Assembly (NCBI RefSeq): GCF_051106095.1
Contig: NC_135784.1
Coordinates: 153,547,428-153,611,427 of the forward strand
Length of the DNA: 64,000 bases
Reading direction: 5' to 3'
Source of the DNA: Pogona vitticeps
Lineage: Eukaryota; Chordata; Lepidosauria; Squamata; Agamidae
Part shown: in pieces, positions 1 to 11,320 of the stretch
Layout: the number at the start of each line of letters is the position of its first letter
Position numbering within the stretch: the first letter of the stretch is position 1
Position numbers and translations under genes: made by a program
The notes under the pieces: model-generated
Seen by the model: the letters and a program-made list of their open reading frames with translations, nothing else
Databases searched by the model: none
What the model was told of the DNA's origin: nothing

Positions 1-1130
1 TTCATATGATACTATTAGAGTTCTAACTACAGATTGTCATCAGTATGTAAAGATTACATTAAATTCACACTGCAGGCTTAATAACAATACTGTGCATATA
101 TATATCTGCCAATTGTTTTCAAATTTGTTTTGACTAGAAGCAAATGGTTCTACTGTTCTTTATAGAAAGAACAGTCCTCGGGTTTCGGTATAGCCTCTTT
201 GCTTTTACATCTTCCCACCTCCATCTTCAGTATAGTGGTGCCTTGACTTACGAATGCCCCTACATGCAAACATTTCGACTTAAGAACAGCTCCATTCACA
301 AAATTTTGCTTTGACTTTCAAATGCGGAAAAAGCGGGAAATGGACTTTGGACTGCCTAGTACTGTAATTTTAAAATGTAAAAATTGGTTTAAAAGGTGCT
401 TGGTTTGGTTTAAAGCTGCTTGGTTTTAAAGGTGTTTTGTTTAAAAGGTGTTCGTTCCCTCCTTTCCTGCCCTTTTTTTAACCTAAATCATCTTTGGTTA
501 AAAAAATGTCCCTCAGTGATAGATGGTGGATTAACCAGTTTTGCATTCGTTCCTATGGGAACCAATGCTTTGACTTACAAACGGCGCCTCTATATAAAAA
601 CAAAAAACAGCCGGAACAGATTAATCAGGTTTCAATGCATTCCTATGGGAAATGCTGGTTGGACTTAAGAACTTTTCGCCTTAACGAACATCTTCTGGGA
701 TGGGTAAGTTTGTAAGTCGAGGCACCACTGTATCTTTACTGAGACAGATTATAACAATTAATGGAATGGTGATAGGTTTTCAATTTCAGCTTAACATGTA
801 AACTTTTTTTTGAATTGTATATATCATGCTCCACCTTTCCTGCATCTTCCCGTCCGCTTTTATCTTCCTTAAGAGCCTACAAGCAAGAATTTATTTTTAA
901 TAATTTTTACAGCACCTAGCACATATTAGACCCTTTTATGAACCATAATGACAAAAACAAAATTATAATAGTCCTTGAAATTGATGTTGACACCTACAAC
1001 ATCAACTTCCAAATTCATTAGCTATTTTGGTGCATCTTGTGATATTATTGTGTTAACACTAGGTAACACTGTGACCAAGCAACCACATGACAAGATATTT
1101 TACCATGGACTTACAGTATCTCTATTTTAC
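1..1130 (-). other. TMPRSS12 intron or flank with a Tigger-like MITE
   Basis: This stretch follows exon 4 of the protease and should be intron leading to an exon outside the window. Apart from the inverted-repeat element at 231-732 it is AT-rich DNA in which I see no coding exon, RNA gene or regulatory motif. Confidence 0.6.
231..732. mobile_element. Tigger/pogo-like MITE, copy 1
   Basis: The ends are inverted repeats of the form TA-(C/T)AGTGGTGCC(T)TGACTTACGAA and its complement GTCGAGGCACCACTGTA. The TA at each end fits the TA target preference of Tc1/mariner-superfamily transposons, and the CAGTGGT-CCTCG-TTACGA style of terminus is typical of Tigger/pogo-derived elements (family knowledge, name not certain). 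No transposase is encoded. Related copies lie at 19199-19919, 19920-20227, 39172-39714 and 61239-62177. Confidence 0.7.
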
Positions 1131-1273
1131 CTGGCAGCTATCAACACGTCCACTTGCAGAACCAGCACAAATCATATTCCATGATATTGTCCCTGCATAC
1201 CAGTCATATCTGTTGCAGACATTCAGAGGAATAATGTCAACTTGACCTTCCTGCAATATTTGTTCACCTTTAC
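1131..1273 (-). CDS. TMPRSS12: TMPRSS12 exon 4 (partial gene)
   Basis: Internal exon of a trypsin-like serine protease, read on the minus strand. Acceptor TTACAG precedes it and donor GTAAAA follows. It joins in phase to the exon at 3384-3649 and gives GKGEQILQEGQVDII, then an ICAGSASGRVDSCQ stretch. This is the chymotrypsin-fold segment just before the GDSGGP motif; the Asp in VDSCQ is at the S1-pocket position that gives trypsin-like cleavage after Lys/Arg (family knowledge). The exon ends in phase 0, so the next exon should begin with GDSGGP. No such sequence is visible between 1 and 1130, so the catalytic Ser exon must lie left of the window. Length 143 nt. I place it in TMPRSS12 because the flanking exons match that gene best from memory. 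Confidence 0.82.
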
Positions 1274-1571
1274 CTGTAATGAAAACATGTCTAGTATGTA
1301 AAAGTAGTGGGGTAGAGGTAAGAAGTCATGTAAGGAGTACAACAACATGTGATTATTAAATCTAAGCTAGGCTTAGCAAGCATTTAAAGGTAACCAAGTG
1401 TTTCAGCCATTGTAAACTTCTTGGACCATTGCTAAGTGTATGAATTGTGTTCAAGCTATCCATATACTGTACTATGAGGGGTATATGGGCAAAAGCCAGA
1501 TGGGCTATAGTTTGATTATATTACTGATAAGAATAAAAATGGTTTTTAAAATATGTTTTACAAACACATTT

Positions 1572-1739
<168 letters not shown>

Positions 1740-2826
1740 TGACCCAAGCTGATTGTGCCACCATAGTAAAGAGGTTTACAGCTTGGGCTATATTTTTCAC
1801 CAGAGGAGGGAGTTAGGTTGTCTTTTCCCTGATGAAATAGAACATAGGCGAGATAAATACTTGCTAGTTAAGTTGTTTGGCTAGTTGTCTCACAGCCTTT
1901 TGCTTCAAGTGCTCACTCCCACAACAGGGCACATAACCATAAAGAATAATATCAGTAATATCAGCCTGCTTAATAAATGCATGACAGAACTTCCAGAAGC
2001 CAACTCTGAAGCCTTTCCCATGGCAAAACAAGTTGCCTGTCCGATGGAAGCAGCTCGCTACCACAGTTTACAGTGAAGCTGCAGTGAAGGAAAAATACAA
2101 CTGCAAAGAAATAAAACTGCAAAGTGAGAAATTGACAATTTATGTAATGGAACAAAAAGCAGTTGTGCAACAAGCTGGGTCCAGATATAAACATCTTGTT
2201 AGAGATATATCAGTGTTCCCTATATCATTAGCACAGCAATGGAAAAAGACCTATGTGGAACAGCAGGACCTTTGCTTGTACAGTACTGTATTTTTTGTTT
2301 CATTTATTGGTTAGCAGCATACCACTTAACTGGCTTGCCACTCAAGCAATACAGCAACATAATGTATGGAAAAAGTAAAAAGAGATTCTCCCTCTGATTT
2401 TTCTTCTGTGTCCTCTCTGCAGTTCACTACTAGTGACCACATATGCTGGAAACCAACTAGGGGCCACACATGCTGTAATCCTACCCCTGCTTTAAAACAA
2501 AAAATGCTCCTGCCAATGATCTATAAGGATGTGGATCAGGAATGGTTGGATTGGTTTGCAATTACTAGCACATCATGCAGTTGTCAGGAAACAAATCAGA
2601 ACTAACCATGCCAAAAGCAGTCCAAAATGTGAGATCAAGTGCTGTCTAGCTGCACCTGAAGCCTCTCATAATATTGCTAACGCTCACTGCCACTGAAAGA
2701 TGGAAAGAGCTTTCTATATCCAGTACATAGAAAAAAGCATAGTAAGGGCTGTTTCTTGTTTTACAGTATTTATGCTGAAGTTCCCTATGATGCATGTACA
2801 CTTGTTGGCAAACCTGTTTCCTTATT

Positions 2827-3260
2827 AAGAATTTTATTTATTTATTTCAACTTATATACTGCCCCAAAGTGCAACACGCTCTCTGGGTAGTTTACAGGAA
2901 AGCACAAAGAAAGAAAACAAATACAAAGCAATATGCAATGTAAGATCGATCAATGAATAAATTAGCTAATCTATCTTTAGATAAATAATTTAGAACATTG
3001 GACATCATAGGAAAAATCACTAAAATAAAAGGCAACTTATAAAGAGTTCTGTTTTAATTAACTTCCTAAAGACTGGAAAGGAAGGGGCCTGGTGAACCTC
3101 TTCTGGAAGTTCATTCCAGAGGTGTGGGGCCAAAACTGAAAAAGCCTGGTTCCTGATGTTCACTCATGGCATTTCTTAGTGTTACAGTTTTTAACATTCT
3201 GGACTGCGAAGAGTGGGTGGGACAAATAGGAGAGTCATTCCAATACATAATAATAGTTCC
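2827..3260 (-). mobile_element. L2-type LINE, 3' end
   Basis: On the minus strand this reads as the end of an L2-like reverse transcriptase ORF (translation fragments around 3110-3200 include FFSFGPTPLE, the degenerate form of the usual A-R-LWNSLP-type end). It is followed by the 3' tail with CCCAGAGAGCG and GGGGCAGTATATAAG, then an A-rich end. It sits inside an intron and is degenerate. Confidence 0.65.
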
Positions 3261-3383
3261 AAATATACTCACAGCAAAGTATATTTCATTGAATTTGATT
3301 GGACTTCTATCCATACACAAGGGTGCAGTGTAAGATAAATAAATAACTTATCCTTAGCAATGAAGGAAAAATAAAAGATTTAC

Positions 3384-3649
3384 CACTCTCTGTTGTGCGT
3401 CCCCATCCACTTATGAAACATGGGATCTTAGCTGTGAGGTGAAGATAAGTGTTAGGTAAACAGACAGGCTGGATGAAATCATTGTACTCGACAAACTTTA
3501 TTAGTTTAAACAAGGCAATGTCATTGTCATATGTCCCAAATTCAAAATCTGAATGGACCACAATAGCTCTGATCTGGTACTTTGCAGTATAGGAGTGAGC
3601 TTTATAAAGATTATGCAAGCCAATCACGGCCCTCCAAATATCTGGATTC
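3384..3649 (-). CDS. TMPRSS12: TMPRSS12 exon 3 (catalytic Asp exon)
   Basis: Minus-strand exon of 266 nt, acceptor CTAG and donor GTAAAT. The translation starts NPDIWRAVIGLHNLYK and contains the catalytic Asp in DNDIALF, then YNDFIQPVCLP and CFISGWGRT, both hallmarks of S1A peptidases. The CFISGWGRT and YND-IQP-CLP pairing is what I remember of mammalian TMPRSS12, a type of membrane-anchored protease expressed mainly in testis and linked to sperm function. It continues in phase from the exon at 5375-5576 (split Val codon) and into the exon at 1131-1273 (split Gly codon). No stop or frameshift is visible. Another trypsin-like paralog remains possible but less likely given the neighbouring METTL7A and SCN8A. 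Confidence 0.85.
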
Positions 3650-3689
3650 CTAGGACAGAAGAAAATTTATAATATTAATAAATACTACA

Positions 3690-4160
3690 GAAATGGTACT
3701 GTGAGTAAAAACATAGAAGAGGCCTATATATGTTTCCTAGAGTTCCAGGGTAGACCACATTACCTGTTGGAGTGTCTTTCCCTTATGTCATCTACCCGAC
3801 TCACCAGGTCTCAGGCCAGACTCCTCTGTGGAGAGGAGGCCCAAAAGTCATCTAGAGGTAGGACCTTCTCAGCAGCAGCACTGATATGGAATTGGTTCCC
3901 AGAGGACCTGTGCCTGGCCCCCTCCATGTACTCACTTAGGAGGCAGGTTTTTTTTAAACTACAGTACTTTTCGGGGAGGCCTATCACATAGACCCGGTTG
4001 AATGCCTTACCTCCAGTTTCACTTCAGTCTGAAAATTGGTTTAGTGCCATTGTTAAGTTCTTTAGACTATACTTTTGTTGTTTGTGCTGTAATTTAGTAT
4101 TTATTGTTTTGTGTAGTTTGTTTTAACTGCTAGTAAATTATTCAGAATAGAGCTGTGGCA
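3690..4160 (+). mobile_element. L2-type LINE, 3' end
   Basis: Plus-strand fragment of the C-terminal end of an L2-like reverse transcriptase ORF (about 3760-3990, including TRSQARLLCGEEAQKS and RTFSAAALIWNWFPED, the usual ending of this clade) and AT-rich 3' sequence. It lies within the intron between protease exons 2 and 3, antisense to that gene. Confidence 0.65.
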
Positions 4161-4980
4161 CTAATGGCCATGAATGAATGAAGTGAAAATAATATTGATC
4201 AGATTTCCCTTTTTAATTTCTGTCTCTCTGAAAAGAGAGATACTTACACTCCTTAAAGTGCTATAGTTTTACTCATTTTGCTTGACTGCACTTTCTCAGA
4301 TTATTTTTGAAGTTTAAAGTATAATTTTCCTCACAGAAAATACATGCTTCTGTATAAATAACTCTTCTGTTTTGTAGAAATACAGGAACTCCTTACTACA
4401 AAAAATGTTTTATTCTATGGCATAAAGACTTTTTTAGTCTCTAAGGACTCAGCAGGCTACACTATCATACAATTTGCAAACACACTATAAAACATGTCTT
4501 GCTTTAATTCTAAAGCACACATGCCCTGGACAAGTATAGTAACTCCTACAATCTGAAAACTAATACGGTATTCAAAAACTTACACTACTATTGACATTAT
4601 TTCAGATATGGGAGAAGGCAAGAAAGGCATAGAAAACATGCACAATCACGTCTGAAGTCACAAAAACATAAGAGATGATCTTCCTAGGATTCCTCCTGTA
4701 GCCATTCTTAAAGACAATTATCATTTTGTGGACCTCTGCCTAGGGCCCCCAAATGGTAAGTAAATACTTTTAGAAATCCTACAGTATAGCCTAACAGTGC
4801 CTTTTAAATTGGTCTAGCATAGCAATTCAGAAGGAGGTAGTTCATTCATGAGCAGTTGTTTGAATGCAGCAACATTTTCAAATAACAGTGCGAAGTCTTT
4901 AGACACCAATTACAGTACGTCTTTGGGTGGAATAAATGCAGGGTTAAGGAAGCAGGAAGGAAGTAGAGCTAGTATAAGCA

Positions 4981-5236
4981 TACCATGTTTCCCCGAAAAT
5001 AAGACAGGGTCCAAAATGCATTAGGGCTTATTTTCAGGGGATGTTTTATTTTTTCATGTACAACAATCTACATTTATTCAAATAGTCATGTCATCTTCTG
5101 ATTGCTGCACAATGGTGGAGGGCGGGTTTTCACTTAACGGGCTTATTTTGGGAGTAGGGCTTATATTACGAGCATCCTGAAAAATCATAGTAGGGCTTAT
5201 TTTCAGGTTAGGTCTTATTTTCAGGGAAACAGGGTA
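4981..5236. mobile_element. TA-flanked MITE (TGTTTCCCCGAAAATAAGAC family), copy A
   Basis: A 256-bp element with inverted ends TACC(A)TGTTTCCCC and GGAAACAGGGTA, beginning and ending in TA. Interior landmarks are GCATTAGGGCTTATTTTCAG and ATATTACGAGCATCCTG. Two other copies are at 26146-29213 (split by a LINE) and 41783-42061. No coding capacity. A Tc1/mariner-type origin is inferred from the TA ends only. Confidence 0.8.
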
Positions 5237-5374
5237 GTATATGATAGAGGCTATTATGTTCCAAGTACTGTACCTAAATGTAGATGCCTATTTCAAAGTT
5301 CAATGCTTTGTTTAATTCAATATAAGTCTCAGAATTAACACATAGAAAAAGACTTTCAATTGAAATATACATAC

Positions 5375-5576
5375 ACATAATTTCTAATGCAGTGGGCTGC
5401 TGTAAGCACTGAGCTGTTATTAATTAAAGATCCACCACAAATATGGCGATATCCTACACTTCTGAAGAAGACTTGCAGACTAACTTGCCATGGCCATGCA
5501 CCAAGCTGAGCATCATGTCCACCGATAATCCGACTACCCTCTTCTACATCATTCACAACTGGCCTGGTGCCACATT
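5375..5576 (-). CDS. TMPRSS12: TMPRSS12 exon 2 (activation site and catalytic His)
   Basis: Minus-strand exon of 202 nt, acceptor TTTCTAG and donor GTATGT. Beginning with a split Glu codon it reads [19 protein letters not shown], so it holds the Cys that normally disulphide-links the propeptide to the protease domain, and the activation cleavage site Arg|IIGG. It then continues through [10 protein letters not shown] and CGGSLI to the catalytic His in VLTAAHC. The donor chosen (TATGT|GTATGT) gives exactly the same spacing between AAHC and the following Trp as I recall for human TMPRSS12. Exon 1, encoding the signal peptide, is upstream; a weak candidate is given at 11129-11231. Confidence 0.86.
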
Positions 5577-7000
5577 CTAGAAATCAAAAGTTATAGCAGT
5601 GAGATGCAATGCTTGTCAATAAAATGTAATTCACCTTTGATTGTATTTGTAACTAGATTCTGAATAAAGCCATTGTTTTAAACTGAGACATTCGGCATAG
5701 CCATTAAGATCCTGGACCACTTTGTTAGACAGACAAGTTAGGCTGAAGTGCCTGCAAAGCTGGAGGTCACTTATTCACAGGGTTGCCATGGGTAGGAAGC
5801 AACTTAATGACATATTATATAGCAGCAATAATACAAAGCTGCCATGCATTAACGTCTGTATTGGAAAGGATGCCACAGGAAGAGACCCTTTTCAGAAGCC
5901 TTTATATTTGTTCAGCTTTTGAATAATTCTTAACATTGCATTTGCAGACCATTCTGTAATTTTGATACATGATCTGCACACATTATTTATTCTTGCCCTG
6001 TAAGATGATAAATGTGTACACAGACAACTGAATCAGTTTCATAAACATATGTTTTCTAACAGGAAGTAATTTTGGCTGATTTATTCCTTTTGTGTATGCA
6101 TTCATCCAAAGTATGCCCCAAAGATCACTAGAGGAAAGGAAGGAAAGGCAAATCATTTCCCCCATGTCAGGACTTACCCTGCAGAAGTTCTTCTAAAGTT
6201 AGCAGATCTGTTATTTATGACCACATCTATATTGTCATTCGCAAAACAATACACCAGAGATTAATTCAGAAGCATGCTCTTTTGAGGGACATCCTTGCTG
6301 GCAGGCTATAACAGTACCAGAGCCTCAATGTCCCTCTCTTAGTGGACTCTGTGGTGTCCCGAGTGGTTTGTGAATATGTATTCTGCTTCTTGGCTCCTAC
6401 CCCATACACTTGCTTTCCTGACAAATTATCCACCCCAGATCATGTGCGCTACTCTGCTCTTGCTGAAATTGTTAAAATTAGTCAAATCCCTTGTCAAACC
6501 AAAGGACTGGCTTAACTTAATTCAGACTGAGAGTGTGATCAGCTAAGTAGAAAGGATCACATCTGACTGCATTGGAAAGGGTTGCTTTGGTTGGAGTGAT
6601 CTTTCTTAAAGCAACCTTTCCATCTATTTGGGAATCTTTCCATCCAGGTCCCCAAAGAGTATCCATGCTGTTAGACCAAACGGGAATCCTCACGAACATG
6701 TCTTGAACAGAAACAGAAGGCAGGTCGGATGCCGGGACTGAGAGTAAGATCAGACAGGTATTTGGGCTCCTGCAAGGATGTGTTGGTGTGTTTTTAAAGA
6801 TGGCAATCAAATGACCTCTTTATTGGCGTGCACTACCTGCTCCCAGAAAGTTTCTGCTTGTACCTTTCTGGCCACTGTCAAGGGGTTTCTACTTTTTTTG
6901 TGTGTAGGTAGGGTTGCTTTACTTTGTTTCATTTTCAGCACATGTGATCAATGAGAACAGACCAAAGGAAGCCTTCCTCTTTTAATCTTCAGTATCATTA

Positions 7001-7336
7001 AAAAGGTAAAGGTTCCCTTTTGTCCAGTCGTGTCCGACTCTAGGGGGCGGTGCTCATCTGTTTCCAATCCATAGAGCTAGTGTTTGTCCACAGACAATCC
7101 TCCATGGTCACATGGCCAGCGTGACTAGACATGGAATGCCGTTTACCTTCCCACCAAGGTGATACCTATTTATCTACTCGCATTTTTGCATTTTGCATGC
7201 TTTCGAACCACTAGGTTGGCAGGAGCTGGGACAAGCGATGGGGGCTCACTCCGTCACGTGGATTCGATCTTATGACTGCAGGCCTTCTAACCTTGCAGCA
7301 CAGAGGCTTCAGTGGTTTAACCCCCAGCGTCACCAC
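7001..7336 (-). mobile_element. Sauria-type SINE
   Basis: Minus-strand SINE. On the plus strand it starts with the tail GGTAAAGGTTCCC, passes CCAGTCGTGTCCGACTCTAG, CACATGGCCAGCGTGACTAG and ATTTATCTACTCGCATTT, and ends in the tRNA-like head, with the B-box-like GATTCGATCTTATGACTG and GGTTTAACCCCCAGCG. This order is that of the Sauria SINE of squamates, whose 3' tail is shared with BovB LINEs; the GTCCGACTCT piece is also present in the BovB copies here. Confidence 0.85.
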
Positions 7337-7344
7337 ATCATTAA

Positions 7345-7529
7345 GTGGCTTAATAAGCAGCATGCTTTTTTTCCCTTTTTGCTTAATAAGAGAGTTGCTT
7401 CAAATGGCACCAAATGGCCTACTGGACCTCATAGTGATCCTTTTTTAGCCCACTCCAAAACAAGTAGGGAGACAAGCCCTCACCCACCTGGGAAATTTCC
7501 AGTTTGCTGGAAGCTGCCCCCATAAATAT
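7345..7529. repeat. Unclassified repeat, also seen at about 10460-10625
   Basis: The segment shares landmarks with 10460-10625: CACCAAATGGC-TAC-GGACCTC, CTTTTTTAGCCC-CTCCA-AAC, AGACAAG-CCTC and GCTGC/CAGCTCCC-CATAAATA. So one interspersed family is present twice about 3 kb apart. BovB copy 1 inserted into the first copy. No coding potential and no family recognised. Confidence 0.5.
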
Positions 7530-9680
7530 GTTTGTTATTGTTGTTTAGTCGTTAAATCATGTCCGACTCTTCGTGACCCCATGGGCCGGAGCACACCAGG
7601 CCCTCCTGTCTTCCACTGCCTCCCAGAGTTGGGTCAAATTCATGCTGGTAGTTTCGATGACACTGTCCAACCATCTCATTCTCTGTCATCCCCTTCTCCT
7701 CTTGCCTTCACACTTTCTCAACATCTGGTTTGATGTTGAGCTTCACACCATTTTTTGCGCCCTCCTCTTTCACCCTCATTAAGAGGTTCTTTAATTCCTT
7801 CTCACTTTCTGTCATCAGAGTGGTATCATCTGAGGTTGTTGATATTTCTTCCAGCAATCTAAATTCTGGCTTGGGATTCATCCAGTCCTACCTTTCGCAT
7901 GATGTATTCTGCATATAAGTTAAATAAGCAGGGGGACAATATACAGCCTTGTCATACTCCTTTCCCAATTATGAAGCAATCAGTTGTTCCATATCCAGTT
8001 CTAACTGTTGCTTAGATTATAGATTTCTCGGGAGATAGATAAGGTGGTCAAGCACTTCCATTTCTTTAAGAACTTGCCATAGTTTGTTGTGGTCGACACA
8101 GTCAAAGACTTTTGCTTAGTCAATAAAGCAGAAGTAGATGTTTTTCTGGAACTCTCTGGCTTTCTCCATAATCCAGCGCATGTTAGCAATTTGGTCTCTA
8201 GTTCCTCTGCTCCTTCGAAATCCAGCTTGTACTTCTGGGAGTTCTTGGTCCACATACTGCTGAAGCCTACCTTGGAGGATTTTGAGTATAACCTTGCTAG
8301 CATGTGAAATGAGTGCAGTTGTATGGTAGTTGGAGCATTCTTTGGCACTGCTCTCCTTTGGGATTGGGATGCAGACTGATCTTTTCCAATCCTCTGGCCA
8401 CTGGTGAGTTTTCCAAACTTGCTGGCATATTGAGTGTAGCACCTTAACAGCATCATCTTTTAAGATTTTAAATAGTTCAATTGGAATGCCATCACCTCCA
8501 CCGGCCTTGTTGTTAGCCATGTTTTCTAAGGCCCACTTGACTTTGCTCTCCAGGATGCCTGGCTCCAGGTCAGCAAGCACACTATCTGGATTGTCCGGGA
8601 CAGCCAGATCTTTCTGGTATAATTCCTCTGTGTATTCTTGTCACCTCTTCTTGATGTTTTCTGCTTCTGTGAAGTCCCTACCATTTTTGTCCTTTATCAT
8701 GTCCATATTTGCACAAAATGTTCCTTTAATATCTCTGTTTTCCTGAACAGATCTCTGGTTTTTCCTTTTCTATTATTTTCCTCTATATCTTTGCACTGTT
8801 CATTTAAGAAGTCCCCCTTGTCTCTCCTTGCTATTCTTTGGAAGTCAGCATTCCACTTTCTGTAACTTTCCCTATTTCCTTTGCATTTTGTTTCCCTTCT
8901 CTTCTCTATTTGTAAGGCCTCATTGGACAGCCACTTCGCTTTCTTGCATTTCCTTTTCTTTGGGATGGTTTTTGGTACTGCCTCCCGTACAATGTCACGA
9001 GCCTCTGTCCAAAGTTCTTCAGGCACTCTGTCCACCAAATCTAGTTCCTTAAATCTGTTCTTTGCTTCCACTGTGTATTCAGAAGGGATTTGGTTTAGCT
9101 TATACCTGACTAGTACAGTGGTTTTTCCTACTTTCTTCAGTTTAAACTTGAGTTTTGCTATAAGAAGCTGATGATCAGAGCCACAATCAGCTCCAGGTCT
9201 GTGACGACTAGCTTGTTCCCTTGATAAAACCCTACCAGCTTTTGCCCTGTTTCGTTTTGAACTCCAAGGCCAAACTTCCCAGTTGTTCCTTTTATCTCTT
9301 GACTCCCCACTTTAGCATTCCAATCCCCTATAATGAGAAGAACATCTTTCTTTGGTGTCAGTTCTAGAAAGTGATGTATGTGTTCATAGAATTGGTCAAT
9401 TTCAGCCTCTTCAGCATCAGTGGTTGGTATATAAACTTGGATTACTGTGATGTTGAAAGGTCTGCCTTGGATTCGTATTGACATCATTCTATCATTTTTG
9501 AGATCATATCCCATTACAGCTTTTCCCACTCTTTTGTTGACTATGAGGGCTACTCCATTTCTTCTACAGGATTCTTGTCCACAATAGTAGATATGGTAAT
9601 TGTCTGAATTGAATTCACCCCTTCCCGTCCATTTTAGTTCACTGATGTCCAGGATGTCTATGTTTATTCTTGCCATCTCT
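7530..9680 (-). mobile_element. BovB (RTE clade) LINE, 5'-truncated, copy 1
   Basis: Minus-strand non-LTR retrotransposon. From high to low coordinate the translation shows the apurinic endonuclease (starting MARINIDILDISELKW at 9676, with NGVALIVNKRV and IIGDWNAKVGSQE). The linker follows with KKCKKAKW-like residues near 8950, then reverse transcriptase motifs (NNKAGGGDGIPIELFKIL and ALISHASKVILKILQ at 8116-8580, YFCFIDYAKAFD near 8110). The BovB 3' end (TTGTTGTTTAGTCGTTAA on the plus strand) is at 7536. Several in-frame stops and shifts and a deletion in the thumb region show it is dead. It is flanked by CATAAATAT at 7521-7529 and 9681-9689, a 9-bp target duplication. RTE elements supply endonuclease and reverse transcriptase for themselves and for BovB-tailed SINEs. 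Confidence 0.93.
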
Positions 9681-9894
9681 CATAAATATAGGCAAATCAA
9701 AACACTTCCTCAGCACCATGGAATGGTTTAATTTTTAAAGAAAGTATGAGGAGCCAGCTTTTGGAAAGCCCAATCCCCCTATGTGTATCTCCCTTCCTGC
9801 TTTTTAAAAGGGACAAGCAGAGCAGCAGCAGAGAGGTTGCCTTTGGAGAACTGAACCCCTTACCTATCTCAAGGACTGCATCTCCGTTTATGAG

Positions 9895-10310
9895 CCTGCT
9901 CAAGTGTTAAGATCAGGATAGGCCTTTCTTTCATCCCACCATCTTAGGTGCATTTGGTGGGGACAAGGCATTCTCTTTTGCTGCTCCCGTACTCTGGTAC
10001 TCCCTCCCACAAGAGGCCAGGCTGGCTCCATCTTTGCTTCCCTTTCACAAGCAACTGATGACCTTTCTCTTTAGGCAAGCTTTACTCAACAGGCTGGCTA
10101 AGTGGGATTTTTAAATAGATTGTTGTGCCTTACTGCTCTGAATGCGTTTTTAGTATTGCTTTCATTTATAACTTCTTAGAGTGGCATTTATTTTATTCTT
10201 TTTAGTATTTATATACTTGGGGTTTTTTAAGCTTTAAATTTTGTCTTTTAATTAGGCAAACTGCCTTGGGTCCTTTTTAAAGTGAAAGGTGGGGTAAACT
10301 ATTTCAAAGA
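9895..10310 (+). mobile_element. L2-type LINE, 3' end
   Basis: Plus-strand remnant of the last part of an L2-like reverse transcriptase ORF (around 9940-10090: GGDKAFSFAAP-L-Y-LPQEAR-style residues visible by eye) and its 3' tail ACTGCCTTGGGTCCTTTTTA at 10260-10280. Degenerate. Confidence 0.6.
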
Positions 10311-10459
10311 AATGAACACTAAACGGGGGGCAAGCAGACCACCTGCAGCTGGAGAATTTTTGCTTGCTTTTCTCAACTGTCTCTTTAAAAAAAGGCAGAC
10401 ATCCCACTGGTTGCCTCCTCCCGCTTTGACAGTGATCTGGTGGGGACCTAATAGGGTCG

Positions 10460-10625
10460 CTTTGGTGCCCTATGCCATGGACGGGAAGTTCTCACCAAAT
10501 GGCATACCGGACCTCCTCGTGACTCTTTTTTAGCCCGCTCCACAACCGGTATGTAGACAAGTCCTCCCTCCCCTGGGAATCTTCCAATTACTGTAGTTCG
10601 AAGCAGCTCCCATAAATAGCATCTC
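10460..10625. repeat. Unclassified repeat, second copy
   Basis: Second member of the family described at 7345-7529, immediately upstream of the CpG-rich stretch. Nothing in it looks coding. Confidence 0.45.
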
Positions 10626-10639
10626 AAAGGGAATGAGTT

Positions 10640-11320
10640 CCAAAGATATCGCACAGATCACACCGCCAGGCACTACGTATTCGTATGCGCTGGCACGCCC
10701 ACAAACATACGTCACTCGCTTCTACCAGAGGCTGTCGGAACTTGTAGTTTTGGAGTGTTCCTTTCTACCCACCCCTGGAGCACCTTATGCGCAGGCGCAC
10801 TTCCTTCCTCGGCCTTAGAAGCGCGCCGCTATTTAAGCAGACGAGGCGTCTCGGCCGGATTGGGTTTGTTCGACGCCTCCTGCCGGGAGGGGTGGGAAAA
10901 CTAAGCTCACCCTCTGTAGCGATCGCGGAGGACACGACTTTGGGCTGGGCTTCACTTAGCAGTACCCACAGAGCCAAAAATGAAGCAAGGGCGGGGCAAA
11001 CACTCTGCCCCATCGTCTAGTCTTAAACCAAAATGGCGGAAGTCTCCTGCTCGTTTCGTATCTTGGTCCCCGCGGGACGTTGAGCATCACGTGCCGCGCG
11101 CGAAGGGTTTCAAGGGGCGCGTGAGCACCTCTTGTGTTCGCTCGCGGCTCCCACCCTGCTCGTGGGCGGCGGAGGGCAGCCTTCGGCCTTGGGGCTGTTG
11201 AGACAAAAGCCAGGAGGGCGATGCTGAGCATGGCGGGAGCTGGGTCTCCCCTCCTTTGGGGTCTGTGGGAGTGGAACTGCACTCTCTTAAACATCTGGGT
11301 TTGGGCAGCCCAGTAGAGAA
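10640..11320. promoter_or_regulatory. CpG island with housekeeping-type promoter motifs
   Basis: CpG-dense stretch in otherwise AT-rich DNA. It contains a TATA-like TATTTAAG near 10830 and, at 11030-11043, AAAATGGCGGAAGT. That string overlaps the YY1 consensus (AAnATGGCGG) with an ETS core (CGGAAGT), a pairing common at vertebrate CpG-island promoters. The plus-strand ATG within it opens only a 16-codon frame. On the minus strand it covers the candidate TMPRSS12 first exon. It may be the TMPRSS12 promoter, a bidirectional promoter, or the start of an unannotated transcript; the sequence alone does not decide. Confidence 0.55.
11129..11231 (-). CDS. Candidate TMPRSS12 exon 1 (signal peptide)
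   Basis: Low-confidence proposal. On the minus strand an ATG at 11231 opens MLSIALLAFVSTA, a short signal-peptide-like hydrophobic run, followed by an Arg/Pro-rich stretch ending ANTR plus one nucleotide. That leftover G would join in phase to the exon at 5375-5576 and give ECGTRP. The position in a CpG island upstream on the same strand, and the order signal peptide, basic propeptide, Cys-Gly-Thr, fit TMPRSS12. Against it, the donor GTGCTC is a poor splice site, and the frame stays open well past it. It may simply be chance coding in GC-rich DNA. Confidence 0.28.
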
